Source of the DNA: Bacteroidota bacterium
GTDB lineage: Bacteria > Bacteroidota > Bacteroidia > Bacteroidales > PUMT01
Assembly (NCBI GenBank): GCA_003567115.1
Contig: PXAP01000338.1
Span: 1-7,993, forward strand
Direction of reading: 5' to 3'
DNA: 7,993 bases
Shown here: positions 1 through 7,123 of the stretch, piece after piece
Position numbering within the stretch: the first letter of the stretch is position 1
How the letters are laid out: each line of letters opens with the position of its first letter
Position numbers and translations under genes: made by a program
The notes under the pieces: generated by a model
Told to the model about the DNA's origin: nothing
The model's database searches: none
The model's input: only the letters and a program-made list of their open reading frames with translations

Positions 1-1
1 A

Positions 2-55
2 AATAAAATGAATTCATCAGGCATTGCAGAGGCAATTATGAATCATTACAGGTAA
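2..55 (+). CDS. Possible C-terminal tail of an upstream protein (HemD candidate), partial
   Basis: The frame beginning at base 2 is open to a TAA at 53-55 and reads NKMNSSGIAEAIMNHYR. The gene would enter from the left edge, so only about 17 residues can be seen. A short 'pT/S..Gi.eAi' ending is typical of uroporphyrinogen-III synthases (HemD). HemD is one of the three pathway steps missing here and often sits beside hemB or hemE, so HemD is a reasonable guess, but the stretch is too short for a family call. An internal ATG lies at 8-10. The frame could also be open by chance. Confidence 0.3.
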   Translation, partial: NKMNSSGIAEAIMNHYR

Positions 56-89
56 TGGCTGCTGATGAACTGCTGACTTTAACCGGGTT

Positions 90-324
90 CAAAACAATAT
101 TCTGCCGGAATATAACAAGGAACCGGGAACAATGTTGTGTTATAAACTATTAACAATCAGTTGAGTGCAAGATAATATATGCCGCAATATAACAAGGAAC
201 TGAAAAAAGTGTTATGCTAAACAACATTTGATAATTAACTGAATGCAAAACAATATTGTGCTGCAACATCACAAAGAACCGAAGAAAGTGTTATGCTATA
301 GAACAACTGATAATTAAACCAATC
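90..324. repeat. Three degenerate tandem copies of a ~78-bp unit upstream of hemB
   Basis: The three units are about 90-167, 168-245 and 246-324. Each starts with CAAAACAATAT or CAAGATAATAT, then a TGCCG/TGCTG core, an AACAAGGAAC-like stretch, a GTGTTATGCTA-like stretch, and an end resembling TGATAATTAA. Units 2 and 3 share AAAGTGTTATGCTA exactly (206-219 and 285-298) and TGATAATTAA exactly (229-238 and 308-317). By hand alignment units 2 and 3 agree at roughly three quarters of positions; unit 1 is more diverged. Single-base indels break any shared reading frame, so the repeats look non-coding. Unit 1 contains a perfect 6-bp inverted repeat (ATATTC 97-102, GAATAT 108-113) that is only partly kept in the others. 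Sequence before 90 may hold a remnant of a further copy. Function is unknown. Confidence 0.8.
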
Positions 325-374
325 TTTTAATCATCCATAATACTGATATTAACAAAAAATATAAAATCTGAAAA

Positions 375-1343
375 ATGAGCTTTCCGGTAACAAGACTTCG
401 CCGGTTAAGAAAATCGGCGGCAACCAGGAACATGATCAGGGAAACCATGCTGAGAGGGGCAAACCTGGTTATGCCCCTGTTTGTCAGACACGGTAAAAAT
501 ATAAGTAATCCGGTCGGATCCATGCCGGGCAACTATCAGTTTTCAGTGGACAGGCTGACTGAACATTGCAGTATGCTCGCCGGAAAAGGGGTTCAGGCAG
601 TACTGCTTTTCGGTATCCCTGATCAGAAGGATGAGACGGGGGAAATTGCCAGCTCACCCGACGGCATTGTCCAGCAGGCAATCAGGTCTGTAAAAAAGGA
701 GAACCCGGAAATGTTTGTAATTGCAGATGTTTGCAACTGCGAATATACGGTTCACGGGCACTGTGGTACGATATTAAGTGGTGATGTGGATAATGATTCA
801 ACCATAGCTACCCTTGCCCGCCAGTCGGCATCACTTGCCGAGGCAGGTGCCGATATGATTGCACCAAGTGATATGATGGACGGCCGGGTGGCTGCCATCA
901 GAAAAGAACTTGACAGCAAAGGCTTCCATAACCTGCCCGTTATGTCCTATTCAGCCAAATACTCGTCTGCATTTTACGGGCCGTTTCGCGAAGCAGCCGA
1001 AAGCGCCCCGAAATTTGGTGACCGCGCCACCTACCAGATGGATCCGGCCAATAAAGATGAAGCACTTCGGGAAATCGGACTGGATATTGAAGAGGGTGCG
1101 GATATTGTAATGGTAAAACCGGCGCTCAGCTACCTGGATGTTATAAATGAAGTTAAAAGCAATTTCAATATTCCCGTTGCAGCCTATAATGTAAGCGGTG
1201 AATTTTCAATGGTAAAGGCTGCTGCCGAAAAAGGATGGATTGACGAAAGGCGGATAGTCAGGGAAATATTGACTTCAATAAAAAGGGCCGGTGCCGATAT
1301 AATTATTTCATATCATACACAGGATATTATTACAGAATTATAA
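375..1343 (+). CDS. hemB: Delta-aminolevulinic acid dehydratase (porphobilinogen synthase)
   Basis: HemB condenses two molecules of 5-aminolevulinate into porphobilinogen in the cytosol, the first step shared by all tetrapyrroles. The protein has 322 residues, normal for the family. The two active-site lysines are visible: Lys195 in the SYSAKYSSAFYGPFRE segment and the Schiff-base Lys248 in VMVKPALSYLD. The metal segment DVCNCEYTVHGHCG carries Cys120, Cys122 and Cys130, which marks the zinc-dependent type rather than the Asp-rich magnesium type. The ATG at 375 lies in an A-rich leader with no Shine-Dalgarno site, and the N-terminus (FPVTRLRRLRKSAATRNMIRET) matches the usual start of the family. 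It is the first complete gene of the locus; the upstream 78-bp repeats end about 50 bp before its start. No truncation or missing key residue was seen. Confidence 0.97.
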   Translation: MSFPVTRLRRLRKSAATRNMIRETMLRGANLVMPLFVRHGKNISNPVGSMPGNYQFSVDRLTEHCSMLAGKGVQAVLLFGIPDQKDETGEIASSPDGIVQQAIRSVKKENPEMFVIADVCNCEYTVHGHCGTILSGDVDNDSTIATLARQSASLAEAGADMIAPSDMMDGRVAAIRKELDSKGFHNLPVMSYSAKYSSAFYGPFREAAESAPKFGDRATYQMDPANKDEALREIGLDIEEGADIVMVKPALSYLDVINEVKSNFNIPVAAYNVSGEFSMVKAAAEKGWIDERRIVREILTSIKRAGADIIISYHTQDIITEL

Positions 1344-1480
1344 ACAAGCCCATCCTGGTGAGGCTAAAACATCTACTAACAAACGAGATTTTGTAAGAGT
1401 TGGAACTTTTAACCTGTTTGTGACCTTTTTATCATTTAATCAGCAATTTAATCTAGTTAATATAAAAAATAATTGATCTG

Positions 1481-2776
1481 ATGCGCACAGAAAAAAGTAT
1501 CGAAGCATTTAACCGGGCATTGAAAAGCATCCCCGGCGGGGTTAACTCACCGGCAAGGGCTTTTAAAAGTGTCGGTAGTAACCCCCTGTTCATTGAAAAA
1601 GCAGATGGTTCAGCAATATATGATATCGACGGGAATGAATTTATTGATTACGTGGGTTCATGGGGACCAATGATTCTGGGTCATGCACACCCGGAGGTTG
1701 TGAAGGCGGTCCGGGAAACAGCAGGGTCAGGAACAAGCTACGGGGCGCCAACCATCCTTGAAACACAAATGGCCGAACTGATCGGGGAAATGATACCTTC
1801 GGTCGAAAGTGTCAGAATGGTTAATTCGGGAACCGAGGCAACCATGAGTGCACTACGGCTTGCCCGGGGTTTCACCGGCCGGGATATGGTAATTAAGTTC
1901 GAAGGCTGTTATCATGGCCATGGCGACAGCTTCCTGATAAAAGCCGGTTCAGGAGCACTGACTCACGGAGAACCTGATTCTCCGGGCATTACCAAAGGCA
2001 CTGCAAAAGATACGCTTACCGCCGGATTCAACGATACCGGATCGGTAGAAAACCTCTTCACAATGCATGGCGATAAAATAGCTGCTGTTATTATTGAGCC
2101 TGTAACAGGCAATATGGGGGTCATTGAGCCGGACAGGGAATTTATTCAGACCATCAGGACCCTGTGCACATGGTATGGAGCTATCCTTATTTTCGATGAG
2201 GTAATGACCGGTTTCCGCCTGGCAAAAGGAGGCGCCCAGGAACTGCTGGGGATCACTCCCGATCTGACCACCCTGGGAAAGATAATAGGCGGCGGTTTGC
2301 CGGTTGGAGCCTACGGAGGAAGGAAAGATATAATGGACAGCCTATCCCCGTCCGGCCCGGTTTACCAGGCAGGGACACTCTCAGGTAACCCCCTGGCAAT
2401 GGCAGCAGGAATAGCAACTTTGCAGACCATTAACAGTAACGGGGAGTTTTACAATGAGCTTGAGAAGAAGTCGGCTCTGCTTGAAAAAGGGTTGTGCGAA
2501 AACCTGCATAAATCGGGTATACCGGCAGTTGTAAACAGGGTGGGTTCAATGTTTACCATCTTCTTTACTTCCGAAAAGAAAGTATCAGCCTATAAGGATG
2601 TAATGACCTGTGATACGGAAATGTTTGCCCGGTTTATCAACTTATTGCTGGATGAGGGGGTTTACATGGCCCCCTCCCAGTTTGAAGCCTGCTTTGTATC
2701 ATCAGCACACAGTGAAAGTGATATCCGGTACACGATCGACAAATGCCAAAAGATACTTGACCGGCTTAAGGAGTAA
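1481..2776 (+). CDS. hemL: Glutamate-1-semialdehyde 2,1-aminomutase
   Basis: HemL is a pyridoxal-phosphate enzyme that converts glutamate-1-semialdehyde into 5-aminolevulinate, so the organism uses the C5 (glutamyl-tRNA) route. The 431-residue length is standard. Class-III aminotransferase landmarks are present: the start IPGGVNSPARAFKSVG (17-32), MVNSGTEATMSALRLARG (113-130), EGCYHGHGDSF (141-151), the cofactor-binding Asp239 in IFDEVMTGFR, the PLP Schiff-base Lys267 in TTLGKIIGGGLPVGAYGG, and QAGTLSGNPLAMAAG (296-310). The PVNSPAR-type start and the GSAM-like segments separate it from other class-III aminotransferases. It begins 137 bp after hemB; that spacer is AT-rich with no convincing terminator or promoter. 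Its stop lies 16 bp before the hemE start, which suggests co-transcription with hemE. The partner HemA (glutamyl-tRNA reductase) is not in this window. Confidence 0.97.
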   Translation: MRTEKSIEAFNRALKSIPGGVNSPARAFKSVGSNPLFIEKADGSAIYDIDGNEFIDYVGSWGPMILGHAHPEVVKAVRETAGSGTSYGAPTILETQMAELIGEMIPSVESVRMVNSGTEATMSALRLARGFTGRDMVIKFEGCYHGHGDSFLIKAGSGALTHGEPDSPGITKGTAKDTLTAGFNDTGSVENLFTMHGDKIAAVIIEPVTGNMGVIEPDREFIQTIRTLCTWYGAILIFDEVMTGFRLAKGGAQELLGITPDLTTLGKIIGGGLPVGAYGGRKDIMDSLSPSGPVYQAGTLSGNPLAMAAGIATLQTINSNGEFYNELEKKSALLEKGLCENLHKSGIPAVVNRVGSMFTIFFTSEKKVSAYKDVMTCDTEMFARFINLLLDEGVYMAPSQFEACFVSSAHSESDIRYTIDKCQKILDRLKE

Positions 2777-2792
2777 AACGAAATATTACACC

Positions 2793-3848
2793 ATGACAAA
2801 AGAGCAAAATACCAATTCCCGTAATTCTCTTCTTTTAAAAACCATGGCGGGTGAACAGACCAAAAGACCGCCATTCTGGTTTATGAGACAGGCCGGGAGA
2901 GTGCTGCCTTCATACAGACTGCTGAAAGAAAAATATTCCCTGTGGCATATGATGAATACTCCTGATATAGGTGCCGATGTTACACTGCTTCCTGTAAATG
3001 ACCTTGGTGTAGATGCAGCTATACTCTTTTCAGATATTCTCATGGTTCCCTACGCAATGGGAATGGGCTTCGAATTTACTGAAAACGGACCGGTATTTTC
3101 TTCTCCCCTTGCCGGCAGCACCGACCCCATTGCACAACTCAATCCCGATCCGTCAAAACTCCGGTTTGTCTACAACATTATAGACAAGGTAATTGAGGCC
3201 AAACCTTCATCTATACCACTGATCGGTTTCTGCGGGGCGCCTCTGACGGTAATGTGCTACATGATACAGGGTCTGGGCAAAAAAGCTGATTTTCCCGAAG
3301 CAATCAGATTCATGTATGAAAACAGGTCCCTTACCGGCGAAATAATTGAAATTGTTACCGATGTTTCAATTGAATATGTCAGGGGACAGATCAAACACGG
3401 TATAGATGTGTTCCAGCTTTTTGACACTCATGCAGGGCTTGTGCCGTTTGATCTCTACAATGAATTGTTCATGCCGTCAATAAAGAGGATCAGCCGTGTT
3501 GTAAGGGACAACAATATCCCGTTCATATATTTTCCCAAAGGTATGGGAATGGGCATTAAAACGGTAACTCCCGATATCTGCGACTATCTGAGTATTGACT
3601 GGCAGACACCAATGGAAATGGCAAGAAAGGCAGTCCATAAGGAAATCGGCCTGCAGGGAAATCTGGATCCCAGAATATTATATGCAAGCAGGAAAGAAAT
3701 TGCTGCCCGGCTGGAAAAATATATTGCCTTCGGAAAGTCAAACAGGGACTGGATATTTAATCTTGGGCACGGTTTTATAAAGGATACTCCTTATGATAAT
3801 GCAAAGTTCATGGCCAATTGGATAAGGAGTGCACACTGGAACCGGTAG
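2793..3848 (+). CDS. hemE: Uroporphyrinogen decarboxylase
   Basis: HemE removes four carboxyl groups from uroporphyrinogen III to give coproporphyrinogen III in the cytosol. The ATG at 2793 gives 351 residues. The frame is open further upstream, back to 2610 inside hemL, but residues encoded there are only the out-of-frame reading of hemL, so 2793 is preferred. Family motifs: FWFMRQAGRVLPSYR (28-42) with Arg32 and Arg36 that bind substrate carboxylates; LFSDIL with the catalytic Asp81; GFCGAPLTVMCYMIQG (145-160) with Tyr156; FDTHAG (210-215); QGNLDP (288-293); and NLGHG with His326. The usual RQAGRYLP has Val for Tyr here, which I take as lineage variation. AAGGAG at 2768-2773 ends hemL but is 19 bp from this ATG, too far to be a normal ribosome-binding site. 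Confidence 0.96.
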   Translation: MTKEQNTNSRNSLLLKTMAGEQTKRPPFWFMRQAGRVLPSYRLLKEKYSLWHMMNTPDIGADVTLLPVNDLGVDAAILFSDILMVPYAMGMGFEFTENGPVFSSPLAGSTDPIAQLNPDPSKLRFVYNIIDKVIEAKPSSIPLIGFCGAPLTVMCYMIQGLGKKADFPEAIRFMYENRSLTGEIIEIVTDVSIEYVRGQIKHGIDVFQLFDTHAGLVPFDLYNELFMPSIKRISRVVRDNNIPFIYFPKGMGMGIKTVTPDICDYLSIDWQTPMEMARKAVHKEIGLQGNLDPRILYASRKEIAARLEKYIAFGKSNRDWIFNLGHGFIKDTPYDNAKFMANWIRSAHWNR

Positions 3849-3878
3849 GGCATCAGTTATACTTTTGCTGATTTTCCC

Positions 3879-3911
3879 TTATTCCGGGAACTATTAATGA
3901 GTCCGGAATAA
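3879..3911 (+). other. 9-bp stem-loop after hemE
   Basis: TTATTCCGG (3879-3887) and CCGGAATAA (3903-3911) are perfect inverted copies around a 15-nt loop, with a possible extra G-T closing pair. The stem begins 30 bp after the hemE stop. It is followed by AAAAGG rather than a T-run, so it does not fit a classical intrinsic terminator on either strand. It could stabilise the 3' end of the hemE message, act as a weak terminator, or sit in a leader for hemN. The rest of the 277-bp hemE-hemN gap is AT-rich and holds no open frame I can support. Confidence 0.5.
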
Positions 3912-4033
3912 AAAGGTAATTTATCATAAATACCACGAATGATTATTTTTTAATACTTTGATATTAATGCATTATAATTTGTCTTTATTTAATTATTTCG
4001 GGAATCGCTGCTTTTTAAGCTGAACTCATTAAT
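3893..4033. repeat. Separated 10-bp inverted repeat in the hemE-hemN gap
   Basis: ATTAATGAGT (3893-3902) and ACTCATTAAT (4024-4033) are exact reverse complements separated by 121 bp. The left copy lies in the loop of the stem-loop at 3879-3911, so the two pairings would compete partly. The arms are AT-rich, and a match this long in a gap of this size could arise by chance. Confidence 0.35.
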
Positions 4034-4125
4034 CTTTGCTTTTTAAAAAGTGCAGTTACAGGAATTCGAATTTAAAACTTTTACATATTGATAAAGAAAA
4101 GTCACACCGGGAAAGATCAATAAAA

Positions 4126-5499
4126 ATGGACATAAAACTACTGGAAAAATACAACACCCCGGTACCGCGCTATACCAGCTATCCACCTGCCAACTATTTT
4201 GATGATAAATTTTCGGCAGACGATTACCTGGAGGGAGTAAAGCAGTCAAATGACTGGGAACCAAAGCCGGTATCCATCTATTTTCATATCCCTTTTTGCA
4301 GGAAAATGTGTCTCTATTGCGGCTGCAACTCCTGCCCGTTACCGGATATGCAAACCGTAAAAGATTATTTTGATGCTTTAAATACCGAGCTGAAGATGGT
4401 AAGCGGACTTATTGACAGGAAAAGGAAAGTGTCACAGGTTCATTTCGGGGGAGGCACGCCGAATTCTGTCCCTTCAGTATACCTGGTAAGACTGATGGAT
4501 TTGCTCCACAGAAACTTTTCATTCAATACCTCACCCGAGATCGCCATAGAATGTAATCCGGCCTGGCTTGATATTCCCTATGTGCGGCAATTGATAAAAT
4601 CAGGATTTAACCGGTTCAGCTTTGGCATACAGGATTTCAGTGAAAAGGTGCTGAATGGGGTTAACAGGGATCCCTCCCTGATGCCGGTTAAAGAACTTGT
4701 TTCATTCCTGAGGTCGGAAAACCCTTCTGTAAAGATAAACCTCGATTTTATATACGGATTACCGGGCCAGACAGCAGCCGGTTTTTCGGAAACCATTAAA
4801 AAAGCTGTCGATATCAAACCCGACAGACTGGTTACTTTTTCCTATGCTCATGTACCCTGGGTAAACAAGGCACAAAAAACACTGGAGGAGCGCGGAATGC
4901 CGGCTAATGATGAAAAAGCCTCCATGTACAGGAAGGCATCCGCCCTGCTGATCGATAACGGGTACAAAGCAATTGGGCTGGACCATTTTGTGCTTGAGAA
5001 AGATGAGTTATACCAGGCTTTGCAATCTGGCGCCCTGCACCGCAATTTCCAGGGATATTGCACCCGGGCTACCACCGGTCAGGTTTATGCTTTCGGTGTT
5101 TCAGCCATAAGCCAGCTCCAGCGTGTATATTCCCAGAATACGAAGTCGCCCCTGGAGTATATCAATTCTGTGGCCAGAGGATCTCTTCCCGTGCGTAAAG
5201 GTTACATTCTGAATGATGCTGAGATAATAATACGGGAAGTAATTACGGAATTAATGTGCAACAAACGTTTAAGCTGGGTTGACATGGCAAATCGTTTCGG
5301 TACCGGTGTCAATGCAATAAAAGAGACTGTCGGTTACAACGAGAGGATATTAAAACAGTTTCAGAAAGACGGGATTATTGATCTGACTGATGATTCTGTT
5401 AGTATAACCGGTGAAGGTTCTTTGTTTGTAAGAAACGTGGCGGCATCGTTTGACCCGTTAATGGACGCTGCCACTAAAAAATTTTCCAGATCTTTCTGA
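4126..5499 (+). CDS. hemN: Oxygen-independent coproporphyrinogen III dehydrogenase (radical SAM)
   Basis: HemN converts coproporphyrinogen III to protoporphyrinogen IX without oxygen, using S-adenosylmethionine and a [4Fe-4S] cluster. From the ATG at 4126 it has 457 residues, the usual HemN length. The start YNTPVPRYTSYPPANYF matches the HemN N-terminal substrate arm. The cluster motif C-X3-C-X2-C-X-C is at Cys58, Cys62, Cys65 and Cys67 (FHIPFCRKMCLYCGC), preceded by Tyr52. GGGTP is at 108-112, IECNP follows with Glu142, FSFGIQDF has Gln169, and INLDFIYGLPGQT (204-216) has Asp207. NFQGYCTR and the C-terminal segment around ELMCNKRLSW separate HemN from the shorter HemW family. A TTG at 4036 would add 30 residues that look unlike HemN, so I reject it. 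The start is A-rich without a Shine-Dalgarno site. No hemF is present. Confidence 0.96.
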   Translation: MDIKLLEKYNTPVPRYTSYPPANYFDDKFSADDYLEGVKQSNDWEPKPVSIYFHIPFCRKMCLYCGCNSCPLPDMQTVKDYFDALNTELKMVSGLIDRKRKVSQVHFGGGTPNSVPSVYLVRLMDLLHRNFSFNTSPEIAIECNPAWLDIPYVRQLIKSGFNRFSFGIQDFSEKVLNGVNRDPSLMPVKELVSFLRSENPSVKINLDFIYGLPGQTAAGFSETIKKAVDIKPDRLVTFSYAHVPWVNKAQKTLEERGMPANDEKASMYRKASALLIDNGYKAIGLDHFVLEKDELYQALQSGALHRNFQGYCTRATTGQVYAFGVSAISQLQRVYSQNTKSPLEYINSVARGSLPVRKGYILNDAEIIIREVITELMCNKRLSWVDMANRFGTGVNAIKETVGYNERILKQFQKDGIIDLTDDSVSITGEGSLFVRNVAASFDPLMDAATKKFSRSF

Positions 5500-5528
5500 A
5501 TATGACTGAATCCACTCTATAAAGTATT

Positions 5529-5541
5529 TTTTTGGCAAAAA
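5529..5541. promoter_or_regulatory. Dyad TTTTTGGCAAAAA upstream of hemG (copy 1)
   Basis: A 6-1-6 palindrome of form TTTTTGnCAAAAA centred at 5535. With its right flank it forms a 19-bp direct repeat (5529-5547) that matches 5597-5615 at 17 of 19 positions. Two copies of the same dyad in one gap suggest a regulator-binding site. I do not recognise the regulator, and AT-rich DNA makes such patterns easier to obtain by chance. Confidence 0.4.
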
Positions 5542-5586
5542 TCAGCAAAATCAAAATTTCATGCTGCTGTTTATCATTGTGTTATA

Positions 5587-5594
5587 TATATTTG
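5587..5594 (+). promoter_or_regulatory. hemG: Candidate Bacteroidota -7 promoter element for hemG
   Basis: TATATTTG matches the Bacteroidota -7 consensus TAnnTTTG exactly and lies 45 bp upstream of the hemG ATG. No clear TTTG element is seen at the expected -33 distance. If used, transcription would begin near 5601, at the base of the hairpin starting at 5602. The element lies between the two TTTTTGnCAAAAA dyads. Confidence 0.4.
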
Positions 5595-5596
5595 AA

Positions 5597-5609
5597 TTTT
5601 TGTCAAAAA
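5597..5609. promoter_or_regulatory. Dyad TTTTTGTCAAAAA upstream of hemG (copy 2)
   Basis: Second TTTTTGnCAAAAA palindrome, centred at 5603, 68 bp from the first and just downstream of the TATATTTG element. A protein bound here would cover the inferred transcription start and could repress hemG. It overlaps the left arm of the hairpin at 5602-5623. Confidence 0.4.
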
Positions 5610-5623
5610 TCATCATTTTTGAC
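5602..5623 (+). promoter_or_regulatory. Perfect 9-bp inverted repeat in the hemG leader
   Basis: GTCAAAAAT (5602-5610) and ATTTTTGAC (5615-5623) are perfect inverted copies around the 4-nt loop CATC. The structure ends 16 bp before the hemG ATG. It could be a DNA operator or an RNA hairpin close to the ribosome-binding site. No T-run follows, so it is not an intrinsic terminator. Confidence 0.5.
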
Positions 5624-5639
5624 CTTTCGGAGCAGACTC

Positions 5640-7040
5640 ATGGCTGAAAAAATTAATATTGATGTTATAATTATCGGGGCTGGACTGACCGGGCTGACTG
5701 CTGCATGGTATCTTGTGAAGCAGGGACTCGATGTTGTTGTTCTTGAAAAGGATAACCGGACGGGAGGTGTAATTCAGACATTCAGTGAAGATGGTTTTGT
5801 ATACGAGGCCGGGCCCAATACCGGGGTCCTCTCCCACCCCGAGGCGGCAGAACTTTTTGAAGATCTGGCAGGTCGTTGCAGACTCGAAATTGCAAATCCC
5901 GATGCCAAAAGAAGGCTTATCTGGAAGTCGGGCCGTTGGCATGCCCTGCCCGGGGGACTGATAAGTGCGGTTAAAACTCCACTATTCACTGCCGGGGATA
6001 AAATCAGGATACTGGGTGAACCGTTCCGCCGAAAGGGAAATGATCCTTTTGAAACAGTTTCCGGGCTTGTTAAAAGAAGGCTGGGCAGAAGTTACCTGGA
6101 TTATGCCGTCGATCCTTTTATTTCGGGAATATACGCCGGCGATCCTGACAGGCTGGTTACCCGGTATGCCCTGCCCAAACTGTATGCACTGGAGCAAAAT
6201 TACGGGAGTTTTATAAGGGGAGCGGTGAGAAAAAAAATTGACCCGGGTGATGAGAGGATGAAAAAGGCAACCAGGGAAGTTTTTTCAGCTGAGGGCGGAC
6301 TCGCTTCGCTGACAGATGACCTTGCCGAAGGGGTTGGCGCAGGCAGGATTTTTCTGAATTCTAAAGACCTTACAACGGTAATTTCCCGTAAAGGCCGTTT
6401 TGCGGTTAAAGGCTCAATAAATGGCAATCCTCTTGAGCTGACTGCGCCTTATGTTATTTCGACGGTGGATAGTGCGGTGCTTCCTTCGCTGTTTCCTTTT
6501 CTGGACCGCGATGATCTTTCATCCGTAACTAATCTTGAATATGCCGGGGTGACACAGGTGATTTTGGGTTTTAAAAACTGGAAGGGCCCGGAGCTGAATG
6601 CTTTTGGGGGACTGGTGCCATCGGTGGAAAAAAGGGATATTCTCGGGGTACTGTTTACATCATCTTTCCTGAAAAACAGGGCACCGGAAGGGGGTGCCCT
6701 TCTGTCAGTATTTATGGGTGGTTACAGGCATCCCGGGCTTCTGGAATTAAATGATGACAAAACAAAATCCCTTGTATATAAAGAGATACAGGAAATGTTC
6801 GGTATTAAGGACCCGGATCCGGACATTTTAAGGATTTTCCGGTATAAAAGAGCCATCCCCCAATATACCGCATCATCAAAGGAGAGGCTGGAGGCGATAG
6901 AGAGATTGGAGGGCAGGTATCGGGGACTGGTTCTGGGAGGCAACATTCGTGACGGTATCGGCATGGCCGACAGGATAAGACAGGCCAGAACCATTGCCGG
7001 TGAGGTAGTTGAAAATATAAGAGGGAGGCAGAAGGAGTGA
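5640..7040 (+). CDS. hemG: Protoporphyrinogen oxidase, HemY-type FAD flavoprotein
   Basis: This enzyme oxidises protoporphyrinogen IX to protoporphyrin IX with FAD and usually sits at the inner face of the membrane. The ATG at 5640 gives 466 residues. The FAD-binding dinucleotide fold is at the start: VIIIGAGLTGLTAAWYL with Gly13, Gly15 and Gly18, then Glu36 ending the second strand, and the RTGG motif (40-43). Further family landmarks are YEAGPNTG (55-62), FISGIYAGDPDRL (160-172), RAIPQYT (404-410) and the C-terminal FAD segment GGNIRDGIGMADRI (433-446). GGAG at 5629-5632 lies 7 nt before this ATG, one of the few Shine-Dalgarno-like sites here. An upstream TTG at 5532 would add 36 cysteine-rich residues before the fold and is rejected. 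Symbols hemG and hemY are both used for this family. It could instead oxidise coproporphyrinogen, as in Gram-positives, but HemN next to it argues for protoporphyrinogen. Confidence 0.94.
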   Translation: MAEKINIDVIIIGAGLTGLTAAWYLVKQGLDVVVLEKDNRTGGVIQTFSEDGFVYEAGPNTGVLSHPEAAELFEDLAGRCRLEIANPDAKRRLIWKSGRWHALPGGLISAVKTPLFTAGDKIRILGEPFRRKGNDPFETVSGLVKRRLGRSYLDYAVDPFISGIYAGDPDRLVTRYALPKLYALEQNYGSFIRGAVRKKIDPGDERMKKATREVFSAEGGLASLTDDLAEGVGAGRIFLNSKDLTTVISRKGRFAVKGSINGNPLELTAPYVISTVDSAVLPSLFPFLDRDDLSSVTNLEYAGVTQVILGFKNWKGPELNAFGGLVPSVEKRDILGVLFTSSFLKNRAPEGGALLSVFMGGYRHPGLLELNDDKTKSLVYKEIQEMFGIKDPDPDILRIFRYKRAIPQYTASSKERLEAIERLEGRYRGLVLGGNIRDGIGMADRIRQARTIAGEVVENIRGRQKE

Positions 7041-7051
7041 GCGGATCTTTA

Positions 7052-7084
7052 TAACCGGCTCAACCACTCCCGAAAAACCGGTTA
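7052..7084. repeat. 7-bp inverted repeat after hemG
   Basis: TAACCGG (7052-7058) and CCGGTTA (7078-7084) are perfect inverted copies around a 19-nt loop, starting 12 bp after the hemG stop. No T-run follows on the + strand, so it is at most a weak 3'-end hairpin. Confidence 0.35.
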
Positions 7085-7123
7085 CACAAGCTAAAATAAA
7101 TAACTAACTTCGTAATACATGTA

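Noticed and set aside
1344..1480. Terminator or promoter between hemB and hemL
   Set aside because: Only a weak AGCC/GGCT pairing without a T-run and no TAnnTTTG match were found; nothing supports a regulatory call.
2610..2792. 61-residue N-terminal extension of HemE overlapping hemL
   Set aside because: The extra residues are the out-of-frame reading of the hemL 3' end. HemE homology begins just after the ATG at 2793, and the resulting 351 residues fit the family.
3860..3867. TACTTTTG as a hemN promoter -7 element
   Set aside because: It matches TAnnTTTG but has no TTTG near -33, sits 12 bp after the hemE stop, and would give a leader of about 250 nt. An 8-mer with two free positions is expected by chance in AT-rich DNA.
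4036..4125. TTG start extending HemN by 30 residues
   Set aside because: The added residues do not resemble HemN, whereas the ATG at 4126 gives the usual 457 residues and an A-rich start context.
5532..5639. TTG start extending the oxidase by 36 residues, including CCC and a hydrophobic stretch
   Set aside because: It would cover the dyads and promoter-like element. The FAD fold begins right after the ATG at 5640, which has GGAG 7 nt upstream.
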